Below the pieces are notes generated by a model. It did not search any database, was not told where the DNA came from, and worked only from the letters and a program-made list of their open reading frames with translations. From assembly GCA_963707435.1 (NCBI GenBank), contig CAVPPF010000006.1, positions 248,001 to 312,000 on the forward strand: a DNA stretch of 64,000 bases, given 5' to 3'. The DNA is from UBA4744 sp963707435 (lineage in GTDB: Bacteria; Actinomycetota; Acidimicrobiia; Spongiisociales; UBA4744). This document shows, in pieces, positions 34,635-42,865 of this stretch (positions within the stretch are counted from its first letter, which is position 1; each line of letters opens with the position of its first letter). Position numbers and translations under genes: made by a program.

Positions 34635-34679
34635 GGGTTGCCCGGCGATCGGTCGGCGAGGCCGGTAGCCGGGTGACCC
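34635..34679. terminator. Imperfect long stem between convergent genes
   Basis: GGGTTGCCCGGC (34635-34646) pairs with GCCGGGTGACCC (34668-34679) at 10 of 12 positions. It sits exactly between the stops of the GerMN lipoprotein and the CBS gene, so it could terminate in both directions. No U-tract. Confidence 0.45.
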
Positions 34680-34680
34680 A

Positions 34681-35112
34681 TCACCGGGCGCCGATGTAGT
34701 CCTCCAGATAGCCGATCCGGAACTCCTGTTCCTTGGTCTTGTGTTTGACCAGGTCGCCGATCGAGACAACCCCGACCACCCGGCCACCGTCCACGACCGG
34801 AAGGTGTCGAATTCGCCGGTCGGTCATCATGGCTAGGGCCTCGTCGATGTCCGCCCCGGCCTCAACCACCACCACCGGGCTGTTCATCACCTCCTCGACA
34901 GCCGTGGTTTTCGACGTGCGGCCCTGCAGCGTGATCTTCCGCAGGTAATCCCGCTCCGTGAAGATTCCGGCGACGTCGTCACCCTCCATGACCAGGAGCG
35001 AGCCGCAGTTGTGCTCGACCATCTGTTCGATGGCTTCATAAACGCTGGCCGTTGGGCTCACGCCGATGACCTTGCTTCCCTTTTCCTTGAGAACCTCGGA
35101 CACACTTGCCAT
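34681..35112 (-). CDS. CBS-domain pair protein
   Basis: A 143-residue protein made of two CBS motifs. The first (about 10-65) is VIGVSPTASVYEAIEQMVEH, then NCGSLLVMEGDDVAGIFTER, ending DYLRK. The second (about 75-130) is PVVVVEAGADIDEALAMMTD, RRIRHLPVVDGGRVVGVVSI, GDLVK. Such stand-alone Bateman modules bind adenine nucleotides and regulate partners. The ATG at 35112 has GGGAGAG upstream and is preferred over the longer frame. Confidence 0.93.
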   Translation of the reverse strand: MASVSEVLKEKGSKVIGVSPTASVYEAIEQMVEHNCGSLLVMEGDDVAGIFTERDYLRKITLQGRTSKTTAVEEVMNSPVVVVEAGADIDEALAMMTDRRIRHLPVVDGGRVVGVVSIGDLVKHKTKEQEFRIGYLEDYIGAR

Positions 35113-35212
35113 ACGTCTCTCCCTCAGCGGCCAGAACAGAGCGTACCGAATGAACGCCCGGCATGACGGCACCGGTCGTTGCTAGCGTCCGTTTTCTCCA
35201 GAGGAGGTAGCT

Positions 35213-35698
35213 ATGGCCAAACGGGATTACCGCACCGACGAGATCGTCGTTCACTGGGACTCCAGCCGGTGTATTCACACCGGAATCTGTCTCCGGTCCC
35301 TCCATGCCGTGTTCAATGTTCAGGCGTCCCCGTGGGTCGATGTGCAGGCGGCTACCACCGATGAAATCGCCGAAACGATCGAGAAATGTCCTTCGGGGGC
35401 GCTCAGCTACACCCGCCTGAACGGGCCCGGCGAGGCCGCTCCGGAGACCACCACCGTGGTCCCCAGACGAAACGGGCCACTCTCCGTGCGTGGGCGGGTT
35501 GAGGTACGCGACGCAGCGGGTGAGTTGATCGCAGCCGGCCACCGGATGACGTTGTGCCGGTGCGGCCACTCGAAGAACCAACCGTTCTGTGATCTGTCGC
35601 ATCGGGACGTCGGATTCACCGACAATCCGCCTGTGATCGCCGAGCACCGTCGGGACGCTGCCCATCCGGCCGATGTCGCCGGTACGGGCCGCGATTAG
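35213..35698 (+). CDS. YjdI-type 4Fe-4S and CDGSH iron-sulfur fusion protein
   Basis: A 161-residue protein joining two iron-sulfur modules. Residues 10-66 match YjdI (Fer4_19) with Cys20, Cys26 and Cys59 (SRCIHTGICLRS, EKCPSGAL). Residues 90-135 form a CDGSH domain with Cys115, Cys117, Cys126 and His130 (LCRCGHSKNQPFCDLSH), the three-Cys, one-His ligand set of 2Fe-2S mitoNEET-like proteins. The linker is Pro/Glu/Thr-rich. The fusion probably shuttles electrons or clusters. AGAGGAGG is placed 5-7 bases before the ATG. Confidence 0.93.
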   Translation: MAKRDYRTDEIVVHWDSSRCIHTGICLRSLHAVFNVQASPWVDVQAATTDEIAETIEKCPSGALSYTRLNGPGEAAPETTTVVPRRNGPLSVRGRVEVRDAAGELIAAGHRMTLCRCGHSKNQPFCDLSHRDVGFTDNPPVIAEHRRDAAHPADVAGTGRD

Positions 35699-35727
35699 CA
35701 CCGGGACGACCGCCCCGCGACGACATC

Positions 35728-35764
35728 TTGCGTCCCGGTTGGGTGCCCGTTTTGGGCGACGCAA
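35728..35764 (+). terminator. Stem-loop downstream of the YjdI-CDGSH gene
   Basis: TTGCGTC (35728-35734) and GACGCAA (35758-35764) are perfectly complementary, and the interior has CCC/GGG pairing potential and a short T4 run. It lies between the Fe-S gene and the enoyl-CoA hydratase gene. Confidence 0.45.
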
Positions 35765-35808
35765 CACTTGCTCGATAACGTGACGCGACCGATCACGGAG
35801 GAGTGCCT

Positions 35809-36492
35809 GTGCCGTTCGAGCTCACCCACCACGACGCCGTCTATGTGCTGACCATGGATGAGGGGGAGAATCGATTCAATCGCAGGTCGCTGGAAACCAT
35901 CAATCAGCTTCTCGACGAGGTCGAGGCTGTCGGCGGTCCGGCGGCGTTGGTCACGACCGGCACGGGCAAGTTCTACTCCAACGGGCTTGATCTGGATTGG
36001 GCTCTGTCCGGAGAAGCCGACATGAGCTTTGTCGAGCTGGCACTCGAAACCCAGAAGCTGCTGGCACGCACCCTCGCCTTTCCCCACCCGACCGTCGCGG
36101 CCATCAACGGACATTGCTTTGCGGCCGGCGCCATGTGGTCACTCGCCCACGATTTCCGGGTGATGCGCGCCGATCGGGGGTTCTGGAGTCTGCCCGAGAT
36201 CAACATCAAGATCCCTTTCACGGAAGGCATGGCGGCACTCATCCAGGCGCGGCTGACTCCGCAGGTCGCGCACCTGGCGATGACGACCGCCCACCGGTTT
36301 GGTGGCGAGCATGCCTTCCGGGCCGGGATCGTCGACCACGCCGTGCCCGAGGACGAAGTGTTGGCCAGAGCGATTGAAACCGCCGCCGCCCTCGCGGCCG
36401 GCGACTCGGCCACCCTGAAAGCCATCAAACGGACGATGTACCGTCCGGCGATCGAAGCGCTGATCAAACAGCCGGCGGATCCCTCGGTCTAG
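35809..36492 (+). CDS. Enoyl-CoA hydratase/isomerase family protein
   Basis: A 227-residue crotonase-superfamily protein. The oxyanion-hole elements are GTGKFYSNGLDLDW and NGHCFAAGAMWSLAHD; the latter has the GxxxAGG-like turn after beta strand 4. It lacks the paired glutamates of classical hydratases at the usual place, having LPEINIKIPFTEGMAAL instead, so isomerase or thioesterase-like chemistry is possible. The closest visible pattern is the plant/bacterial delta3-delta2 enoyl-CoA isomerase group. The GTG at 35809 is preferred over 35803 because GGAGGA then sits 6 bases upstream. Confidence 0.88.
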   Translation: MPFELTHHDAVYVLTMDEGENRFNRRSLETINQLLDEVEAVGGPAALVTTGTGKFYSNGLDLDWALSGEADMSFVELALETQKLLARTLAFPHPTVAAINGHCFAAGAMWSLAHDFRVMRADRGFWSLPEINIKIPFTEGMAALIQARLTPQVAHLAMTTAHRFGGEHAFRAGIVDHAVPEDEVLARAIETAAALAAGDSATLKAIKRTMYRPAIEALIKQPADPSV

Positions 36493-36587
36493 CCCGGCTT
36501 TCCCGCGGCGGCCGGGGCTGGCAGAAACAGGGTCCTGTAGACCGCTCTTTGACGTAGGCTTGCTGGGGAGACCAGAGGGGAATAACC

Positions 36588-37571
36588 ATGAGAGTCCGAA
36601 CCCTGTTGATACTTGCCACAGCTTTGCTCCTGGTGCTCACTGCTTGTGGCGGAACCGATCCGGTTGCCGAGACCACGACGACGGTGGCCGGGAGCGGCTC
36701 GACCGCGACCACCGCGGCCGGCGAAACGACAACGTCGACCACAGCTCCGGAGGAGACGACCACCACTGCCGGGGGAGGGTCCAACGCCAGCCTGGCCAGT
36801 CTGCAGAAGTCCTTGTCGCAGACGGGCGACGCCACAAAGGGCCGCATGGAAGGGATGATTGCGATCACCGGGTCGGCCGATTTCCCCGGCGAGACCTTCA
36901 CATTGAATTTCAGCGGTGCGTTCGACAACGAGGCAGGCAACTTCAGCTTCATCCTGGACATGAGTTCCATGGCCGCCCAGTTCGGCGAGGAGATCCCGCC
37001 CGAGTTGGCCGGGATCTTCGATGAGATGGAAATCCGCACGATCGGCGACACCTCGTACATCCGCTTCGGTCTGCTGACTATGTTCCTTGGACCGGACGTC
37101 GAATGGGTGGCGACATCGGTCGAGGAAGGGATGGATGCAACCGGCGGTCTGACCGGGGCAACTCCCAGCAACCCATCCGACTTCCTCGAGTTTTTCGAAG
37201 AGGCCTACGGCACCGTCGAGGAACTGGGCGAGGAGCTGATCCGCGGGGAGGTAACCACCCACTATCTGGTGACCTTCGACATGGAGGAACTGCGAGCCAA
37301 CGCCACTCCAGAGCAGCTGGCCGAGATCGACGAACAGGATTTGCCGATCGACGAACTGCCGATGCATCTGTGGATCTCCGAGGAGAACGGCCTCGTCTAC
37401 AAGTACCGGCTCGAGATCGACGGGACCAAGGTCGACGTGCCTCCCGAAGAGACCTTCGAGTCGATGGTCATGGAATTCGAGATGTTCGACTACGGCGAAG
37501 ACATCGTCATCGAGGCGCCCGAGGAGTACACCGAGATGGACAACCTCGACTTCGGGTTGCCGGACCTGTAG
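36588..37571 (+). CDS. Acidic lipoprotein, LppX/LolA-like fold suspected
   Basis: A 327-residue lipoprotein with lipobox VLTAC (Cys20) and a Thr-rich linker to about residue 60. The mature domain has alternating amphipathic beta strands typical of LppX/LprG/LolA-like lipid-binding lipoproteins: ITGSADFPGETFTLNFSGAF, MEIRTIGDTSYIRFGLL and HYLVTFDMEELRANA, then LPMHLWISEENGLVYKYRLE. It is strongly acidic. Binding of a lipid or lipoglycan outside the membrane is inferred from the fold pattern only. AGGGGA lies about 6 bases before the ATG. Confidence 0.78.
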   Translation: MRVRTLLILATALLLVLTACGGTDPVAETTTTVAGSGSTATTAAGETTTSTTAPEETTTTAGGGSNASLASLQKSLSQTGDATKGRMEGMIAITGSADFPGETFTLNFSGAFDNEAGNFSFILDMSSMAAQFGEEIPPELAGIFDEMEIRTIGDTSYIRFGLLTMFLGPDVEWVATSVEEGMDATGGLTGATPSNPSDFLEFFEEAYGTVEELGEELIRGEVTTHYLVTFDMEELRANATPEQLAEIDEQDLPIDELPMHLWISEENGLVYKYRLEIDGTKVDVPPEETFESMVMEFEMFDYGEDIVIEAPEEYTEMDNLDFGLPDL

Positions 37572-37659
37572 GTCGACGACCAGCCGTCGGGACCGGTCGG
37601 AAGGACGCCGGGTTGGGCTCCTGGCTGTCGTCGCGATTGCAGGAAGCGGGGGGTTCAAG

Positions 37660-38316
37660 ATGGAAGCGACACAGCGGCGGGCCCTCATCGTCGGAGCCAG
37701 CCGGGGTATCGGGCTCGAATTGGTCCGCCAGTACCTGGCCGAAGGCTGGGAAGTCCATGCCACCACCCGCACGCCCGACCGGCCCGGACCCCTGGGGGAA
37801 CGAGCGGGTCTCCTCACGATCCATCCGTTCGAGGTGCGGGACGAGGCACAGCTCGCGATGCTGGTCCGGTCGGTCGGCAACCTCGACCTGGTCATTCACA
37901 ACGCCGGGGTTGGTCGGGGCACACCCCGCGCCGAGATGATGGCCGTCAATGCCGAAGCTCCGATCCGTCTCGTCGAGGCTCTGCTGGACGCCGGAGCCAT
38001 CCTGCCGGGCGGCAAGGTGGTACTGGTCACCTCACAGCTGGGTGCCCGGCGCGGGCGGCAGGAGAGCCTGGGCGACTACGGCGACTCCAAGGCCGCCCTC
38101 AACGACGAGTTTCGTCGGTTGGCCCCGACGTGGGCCGAGCGCGGCGTTGTTGCCATCGTGCTGCATCCGGGCTGGGTTCGAACGGACATGGGCGGAAGCT
38201 CGGCGACCCTCAGCGTCGAAGAGAGCGCCGCCGGGATTCGCGAGCTGGTGGCGGGCCTCTCCGAAACCCACCACGGCCGGTTCTGGACCTGGGACGGACA
38301 CGAGCACCCCTGGTAG
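37660..38316 (+). CDS. Short-chain dehydrogenase/reductase
   Basis: A 218-residue SDR. The cofactor motif is ALIVGASRGIGLELV near the N-terminus; VIHNAGVG is the NAG motif, and the catalytic pair is in LGDYGDSKAALND (Tyr and Lys spaced YxxxK), with VLVTSQLG supplying the serine. ATTRTPDRP after beta strand 2 suggests NADP preference. The length and PGWVRTDMGG match the C-factor/sniffer-like subgroup. The substrate is unknown. It ends 15 bases before the penicillin acylase gene and may be co-transcribed. Confidence 0.92.
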   Translation: MEATQRRALIVGASRGIGLELVRQYLAEGWEVHATTRTPDRPGPLGERAGLLTIHPFEVRDEAQLAMLVRSVGNLDLVIHNAGVGRGTPRAEMMAVNAEAPIRLVEALLDAGAILPGGKVVLVTSQLGARRGRQESLGDYGDSKAALNDEFRRLAPTWAERGVVAIVLHPGWVRTDMGGSSATLSVEESAAGIRELVAGLSETHHGRFWTWDGHEHPW

Positions 38317-38331
38317 CAATAGAGGGGACCC

Positions 38332-40449
38332 ATGAGCAGACTCCGCAAGATCCTCCTCGGACTCCTGATGGCGCTCGGTGTGATAGCGGCTTGGATGCTC
38401 TGGCCCGAATCGGCGGATGTCGAGGCTATCGCCCCGGCGGACGGCACCTACGATGCCATCATCCGGCGCGACACCTACGGTGTTCCCCACATTTGGGGCA
38501 GGACCGACGCCGACGCTGCTTACGGGCTCGCCTGGGCCCATGCTGAGGACGACTTCCTGACCATCCAGCAGACCTTCCTGGCGGCGCGCGGGAATCTGGC
38601 CACCATCTACGGGCCCGACGCGGCGCCGGTCGATTACTTCGTTCAGCTGCTCCGCATCCCCGAAACCGTCGAAGCCGGATGGCCCTTGCTGCCTCCCGAC
38701 GTGCAGGCACTCTGCACTGCCTATGCCGACGGCATCAACCACTACGCACAGGAGCACCCGTCCGCAGCCCTGGTCGGGTTGTTCCCGCTCGAGGGCAAAG
38801 ACGTCGTGGCTGCGTTCACGCAGAAGGTGCCGCTCTTCTTCGGTCTGGACGGCGTGCTCGGGTCCCTCTTTGCGGACGAGCGACCCGACTTGCAGGCGGC
38901 CGCTCAACCGGAGGTCCGCTACGGGTCCAACGTGTTTGCGGTGTCGCCACTACGGAGTGCCGGCGGTGAAACCATGCTCGTCTCCAACTCTCACCAGCCG
39001 TGGACGGGTCCGGTTGCCTGGTACGAGGCACATGTCACCAGCGACGACGGCTGGGACATGACCGGGGGTCTGTTCCCGGCGATGCCGATGCTGGCACTCG
39101 GACATAACCGTGACCTGGCCTGGTCGCTGACCGTCAACAACCCGGATCTGATCGATGTCTATGAGCTGGAGATCGATCCCGATGATCCGGACCGCTACCG
39201 CTTCGACGGAACCTGGCGGAGCCTCGAGGTACGGGAGGCCGGCATCGAGGTCCGCCTGGCGGGCCGGTTGCGCTGGACCTTCAACCAGGAAGCCCTCTGG
39301 TCGGTGTACGGTCCGGTGGTGCGGCAGCCGCACGGGACCTATGCCATCCGGTATGCGGGGATGGGGGAGACGGGATTGGTCGAGCAGCTCTACCGGATGA
39401 ACCGGGCGACCGGTTTCGAGGAATGGAGCGATGCACTCGCCTCGCAGGACGGCCTCCCGTCGTTCAATCTCGGGTACGCGGACGCTACCGGCACCATCGC
39501 GCTCGTCTACCACGGGTTGTTCCCCGACCGCGATCCGGCGTTCGACTGGTCCGGGTACCTGCCGGGCAACACCAGCCGGACACTCTGGACGAACTACGTG
39601 CCGCTCGACGACCTGCCCTGGGTCATTGATCCTGCCGGCGGTTTCATTCAGAACTCCAACTCAACGCCCTTCACTGCGGCTCTCGAGGAGCTCGATCCGG
39701 CCGGCTATCCGGAGGCGATGGGCGTTGAGGTGCAGGAGACGAACCGGTCCCTCCGCTCGCGAGAGCTGCTGGCCGCCGATGCCGACCTCACCCCCGACGA
39801 ACTGGCTGCCATCAAGTGGGACATGACCTATCACCCCGACTCGCTGGTCGCGCAGTTGTCGGAACGCATCCCGGCGGTTGTCACGCAACCCGACCTGGCC
39901 GCGGCGGTTGCCGCGGTCGCCGCCTGGGACCGGGAAGCCGATCCGGAGGACCCGGCGACTGCGTTGATGGTGGGGACTCTGGCCGAACTCCTCGACGGCG
40001 GAGCCGATCTGAACGCTTCCCAGCTTGCCGTCGGCGAGGTCGGGGATGAGGAGCTGCGAACCGCCTTTGCGGCCGCCGCCGCCACCCTCACCGAGTACTT
40101 CGGACGGGTCGATCCACCCTGGTCGGACGTCAACCGGCTGGTGCGCGGCGACCTGGATATCGGCCTGGGTGGCGGACCGGACCTGCTGCATGCCGTCTAC
40201 GGCGACCAGACCGACGGACGATTCGAAGGGATCGCCGGCGACGCGTACGTGTTGCTGGTTGCGTTCGGCCCGGACGGGACCATTGCCTCACACAGCATCC
40301 ATCAGTTCGGGTCGGACACCTCGGGGGAGGGTTCTGCGCACTACGCCGATCAAGCCCCGCTCTTCGCAGCCCGCCGGTTCAAACCGGTGTGGTTCGATGA
40401 AGCGGACATCCTGGCCAATCTCGAACGCGAGTACCGCCCGGGCGAGTGA
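38332..40449 (+). CDS. Penicillin acylase family N-terminal nucleophile hydrolase
   Basis: A 705-residue precursor with a membrane-spanning or signal segment at about 6-24 (ILLGLLMALGVIAAWML). The pro-alpha chain starts IRRDTYGVPHIWGRTDADAA, the family's classical opening. The autoproteolytic site is YGSN, giving Ser199 as N-terminal nucleophile of the beta chain, followed by SNSHQPW. Later motifs are LALGHNRDLAWSLTVNN and NSNSTPF. Family members cleave amide bonds in beta-lactams, acyl-homoserine lactones, aculeacins or acylated peptides; the substrate cannot be predicted. It acts outside the cytoplasm. GAGGGGA precedes the ATG. Confidence 0.93.
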   Translation: MSRLRKILLGLLMALGVIAAWMLWPESADVEAIAPADGTYDAIIRRDTYGVPHIWGRTDADAAYGLAWAHAEDDFLTIQQTFLAARGNLATIYGPDAAPVDYFVQLLRIPETVEAGWPLLPPDVQALCTAYADGINHYAQEHPSAALVGLFPLEGKDVVAAFTQKVPLFFGLDGVLGSLFADERPDLQAAAQPEVRYGSNVFAVSPLRSAGGETMLVSNSHQPWTGPVAWYEAHVTSDDGWDMTGGLFPAMPMLALGHNRDLAWSLTVNNPDLIDVYELEIDPDDPDRYRFDGTWRSLEVREAGIEVRLAGRLRWTFNQEALWSVYGPVVRQPHGTYAIRYAGMGETGLVEQLYRMNRATGFEEWSDALASQDGLPSFNLGYADATGTIALVYHGLFPDRDPAFDWSGYLPGNTSRTLWTNYVPLDDLPWVIDPAGGFIQNSNSTPFTAALEELDPAGYPEAMGVEVQETNRSLRSRELLAADADLTPDELAAIKWDMTYHPDSLVAQLSERIPAVVTQPDLAAAVAAVAAWDREADPEDPATALMVGTLAELLDGGADLNASQLAVGEVGDEELRTAFAAAAATLTEYFGRVDPPWSDVNRLVRGDLDIGLGGGPDLLHAVYGDQTDGRFEGIAGDAYVLLVAFGPDGTIASHSIHQFGSDTSGEGSAHYADQAPLFAARRFKPVWFDEADILANLEREYRPGE

Positions 40450-40491
40450 AGAAAGGGTTGTGGCGCCTGGCGTGAGTGATCATCGAGCAGG

Positions 40492-42789
40492 TCAAGTGCC
40501 AACCGGGGGATGCTCCACGATGATGGTGCCGGTGTAGCCGTCCACGACCACAGTCGCACCGTCGGGGAGCCGGGTTGCGCCGTTCACCGAAACCACACAT
40601 GGGATCCGGTACTCGCGAGCGACGATGCTGCTGTGCGAGAGCATGCCGCCTGCCTCTGCGATCACTGCCCCGGCCCTTGCGAAGAGCGGGGTCCAGCCAA
40701 CGTCGCTGAACGGGATGGCAATCACGTCGCCCGGCTGGACCCGGGCTGAATCGTCGATCCCCTTCACGATGCGCAAGGTGCCCCGGTGCCTGCCCCGGGA
40801 AGTTGCTACGCCTGCGAGCCGCCCGGCCGGTTCGGGACCGAGCCGCGCCGGGACGAAATCGTCGCCGAAGATGGTCTCGGGCATGTCCACGTCCTCCAGT
40901 TCGGCCATTTCAGCGCGCCTGCTGCGGACCAGCTCGGCCGGCGCGGGAGGGCCGTCGCCCAGGAGGGTGGTGCGCACTTCGTCCAGCTGCAGGAACATGA
41001 CGTCCCCGGCCTCATCCAGCAAGCCCCGGGTGGCGAGGCGCCGCCCGGCTTCGAGCAGGATGGGCCGGAAGAGCCCGTAGCCGAAGGTGTAGACAAAACT
41101 GATGGCTTCCCGATGATCCACAAACTCACTCGCCCGCCCGTGCAGCGTCCTCACGATTCGCCGGGAGAGAGGTTTGAGTTGCCCGGCTGCCTCCTGCCAC
41201 GGTCGGGCCCGGTGCGTCCCTGTGGTCTCTGCATGGTCGAGGGCGAGGCGCAGGACGGCCGCCGGTCGTTCACTCCAGGGTGGGATCGAGAAGTCGTTCC
41301 CGCTGTCCGAGAGGTGGCCGAACCGGTCGAGAAAGTCTTCGAATTGGCGCCGTGCCTCGTCCGGAAGGCCGTTGCGGCCGGTCCGGTCGAAGTCCTTCAC
41401 GGCATCGGGATCGACCTTGGCCAATGCGATCCCGAGACGGTCGAGGGCCGGGTTGGGGTTGTAGGGATTGGCCGGATCACCCAGGTCGAGGTCGAGCGCA
41501 TCGACATCGAGTCCACCCTTCGCAATTGCTCCTCGCAAGAGCGAGACGTAGAGGTTGGCCAGGAGAGGGATGACGATGTTCTGGTAGGCCGCCCGGGTGG
41601 CGAGACCGGCCAGGTCATCGATCCTGGTGAGGAGCCCCGTGTCGCTCAGGATCGAGAGGTCGTCTCGTTCGAAGACTTTGAATTGGTTCCACAGCTCATC
41701 GACGACCCCGCCCACCCGCTTGCCGTACCGGGCCTTGCGGGCGGCGGTCGCCAGGAGACGGGGGAGATGCCGCACGGTTGCCGGTCCCGGGCGGAAGCTC
41801 GGTTTGGCCTCTGATGGCAGTCCCAGCAGCATCTCCAGTGCATCGCGCGGCATGCCCAGCATCTCGAAGATCTCACCGATGGCCGCCATGTTGAAGTACG
41901 AGCGGTAGGCGAAGGCTTTGGCGAGCTGCTCGGGCCGCAGGTCGTTCGGGCCGATGATCTCGCTGAAGAGGTCGATCCAGGCCCGGTTGACGATGGGAAC
42001 GTTGATCGACCACACGAGCGGCTTGATCATGCCCGGCATCACTTCCCGGGAGATCCGGTTCGAATAGACGGCCACATCCTGCAGGCCGGTGATGGGGCGG
42101 AGCTGCACCCACCACACGTCCGTGCCGTCCCACACCCACTCGAGATCAACAGGAGAGGCGAATTGGTCGGCGATGCGGCCGGTCTCATCGACGATCGAGC
42201 GAGCTACCGCATCGGGCAGCACCGCCCCCTCTTCCGGCTGCAAGCTCCAGCCGCCCCAGCGACCGATCCATCGCTGCGGGGTGACACCCTCGTCGACCAG
42301 GGCATCCCCCCGCCCGGCGACCGCTTCGATGACGATCTCATTGAGCCCGGTCATCGGATTGCGAGAGAAGGCCACGCCGGATACCCGGGGAGTGACCATG
42401 CGCTGCACCATGACCGACATGGCGATCGGCGTGGCGTCACCCGTTCGCTGGCGATAGGCGTTTGCGGTCGACCCCACCGCAGACAGACGCACCCGGCGAA
42501 TAGCGTCTGCCACTCCGTGGGTATCGAACACGTCGAGTTCGGTTGCGAATTGACCGGCGTAGGAGGATTCGAAGCCGTCCTCGACGGCCGCCGAGGATCG
42601 CACCGCCCAGGGCCCCCGGTCCGGCAGCCACTGTGCTACCTCCGGCGTGTCGGGTGGTGCCTGCAGAGCCGGCACCACCCAGGTCTGGGGGACGCGGTAG
42701 CCGTGCCGGATCAACCACTGCACCTTGTCGGCTTTGCCTCCGATGGACGTCGATGGGTTCGACGTCGGCGTTAAAAGATAGGTTTCCAT
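40492..42789 (-). CDS. PEP-utilising/pyruvate-phosphate-dikinase-like enzyme (rifampicin phosphotransferase-like)
   Basis: A 765-residue three-part enzyme. The N-terminal ATP-grasp domain has AVRSSAAVEDGFESSYAGQF and VSGVAFSRNPMTG. The middle domain includes SREVMPGMIKPLVWSINVPI. The C-terminal phosphohistidine swivel has FARAGAVIAEAGGMLSHSSI followed by VAREYRIPCVV, where the His in LSHSS is the phosphoryl carrier. This order (ATP-grasp, substrate, His) matches rifampicin phosphotransferase rather than PEP synthase, which carries a PEP-binding barrel at the C-terminus. At 765 residues it is shorter than typical RPH (about 865), so another small-molecule substrate is possible. It is divergent from the ferrochelatase-like gene around a palindrome. 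Confidence 0.85.
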   Translation of the reverse strand: METYLLTPTSNPSTSIGGKADKVQWLIRHGYRVPQTWVVPALQAPPDTPEVAQWLPDRGPWAVRSSAAVEDGFESSYAGQFATELDVFDTHGVADAIRRVRLSAVGSTANAYRQRTGDATPIAMSVMVQRMVTPRVSGVAFSRNPMTGLNEIVIEAVAGRGDALVDEGVTPQRWIGRWGGWSLQPEEGAVLPDAVARSIVDETGRIADQFASPVDLEWVWDGTDVWWVQLRPITGLQDVAVYSNRISREVMPGMIKPLVWSINVPIVNRAWIDLFSEIIGPNDLRPEQLAKAFAYRSYFNMAAIGEIFEMLGMPRDALEMLLGLPSEAKPSFRPGPATVRHLPRLLATAARKARYGKRVGGVVDELWNQFKVFERDDLSILSDTGLLTRIDDLAGLATRAAYQNIVIPLLANLYVSLLRGAIAKGGLDVDALDLDLGDPANPYNPNPALDRLGIALAKVDPDAVKDFDRTGRNGLPDEARRQFEDFLDRFGHLSDSGNDFSIPPWSERPAAVLRLALDHAETTGTHRARPWQEAAGQLKPLSRRIVRTLHGRASEFVDHREAISFVYTFGYGLFRPILLEAGRRLATRGLLDEAGDVMFLQLDEVRTTLLGDGPPAPAELVRSRRAEMAELEDVDMPETIFGDDFVPARLGPEPAGRLAGVATSRGRHRGTLRIVKGIDDSARVQPGDVIAIPFSDVGWTPLFARAGAVIAEAGGMLSHSSIVAREYRIPCVVSVNGATRLPDGATVVVDGYTGTIIVEHPPVGT

Positions 42790-42826
42790 TTGCTTCCCCG
42801 CCCGTTAACCTCATCTGCCACGCTAG

Positions 42827-42853
42827 GTGGTTACGTACAGCATACGTAACCAC
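42827..42853. promoter_or_regulatory. 27-bp palindrome in divergent promoter region
   Basis: Perfect 11-base arms GTGGTTACGTA (42827-42837) and TACGTAACCAC (42843-42853) flank a 5-base centre CAGCA. It lies 38 bases upstream of the PEP-utilising gene start and 13 bases before the ferrochelatase-like ATG. It has no T-tract and sits between divergent genes, so a regulator-binding operator is more likely than a terminator. Confidence 0.65.
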
Positions 42854-42865
42854 AGTGAGAGGTGG

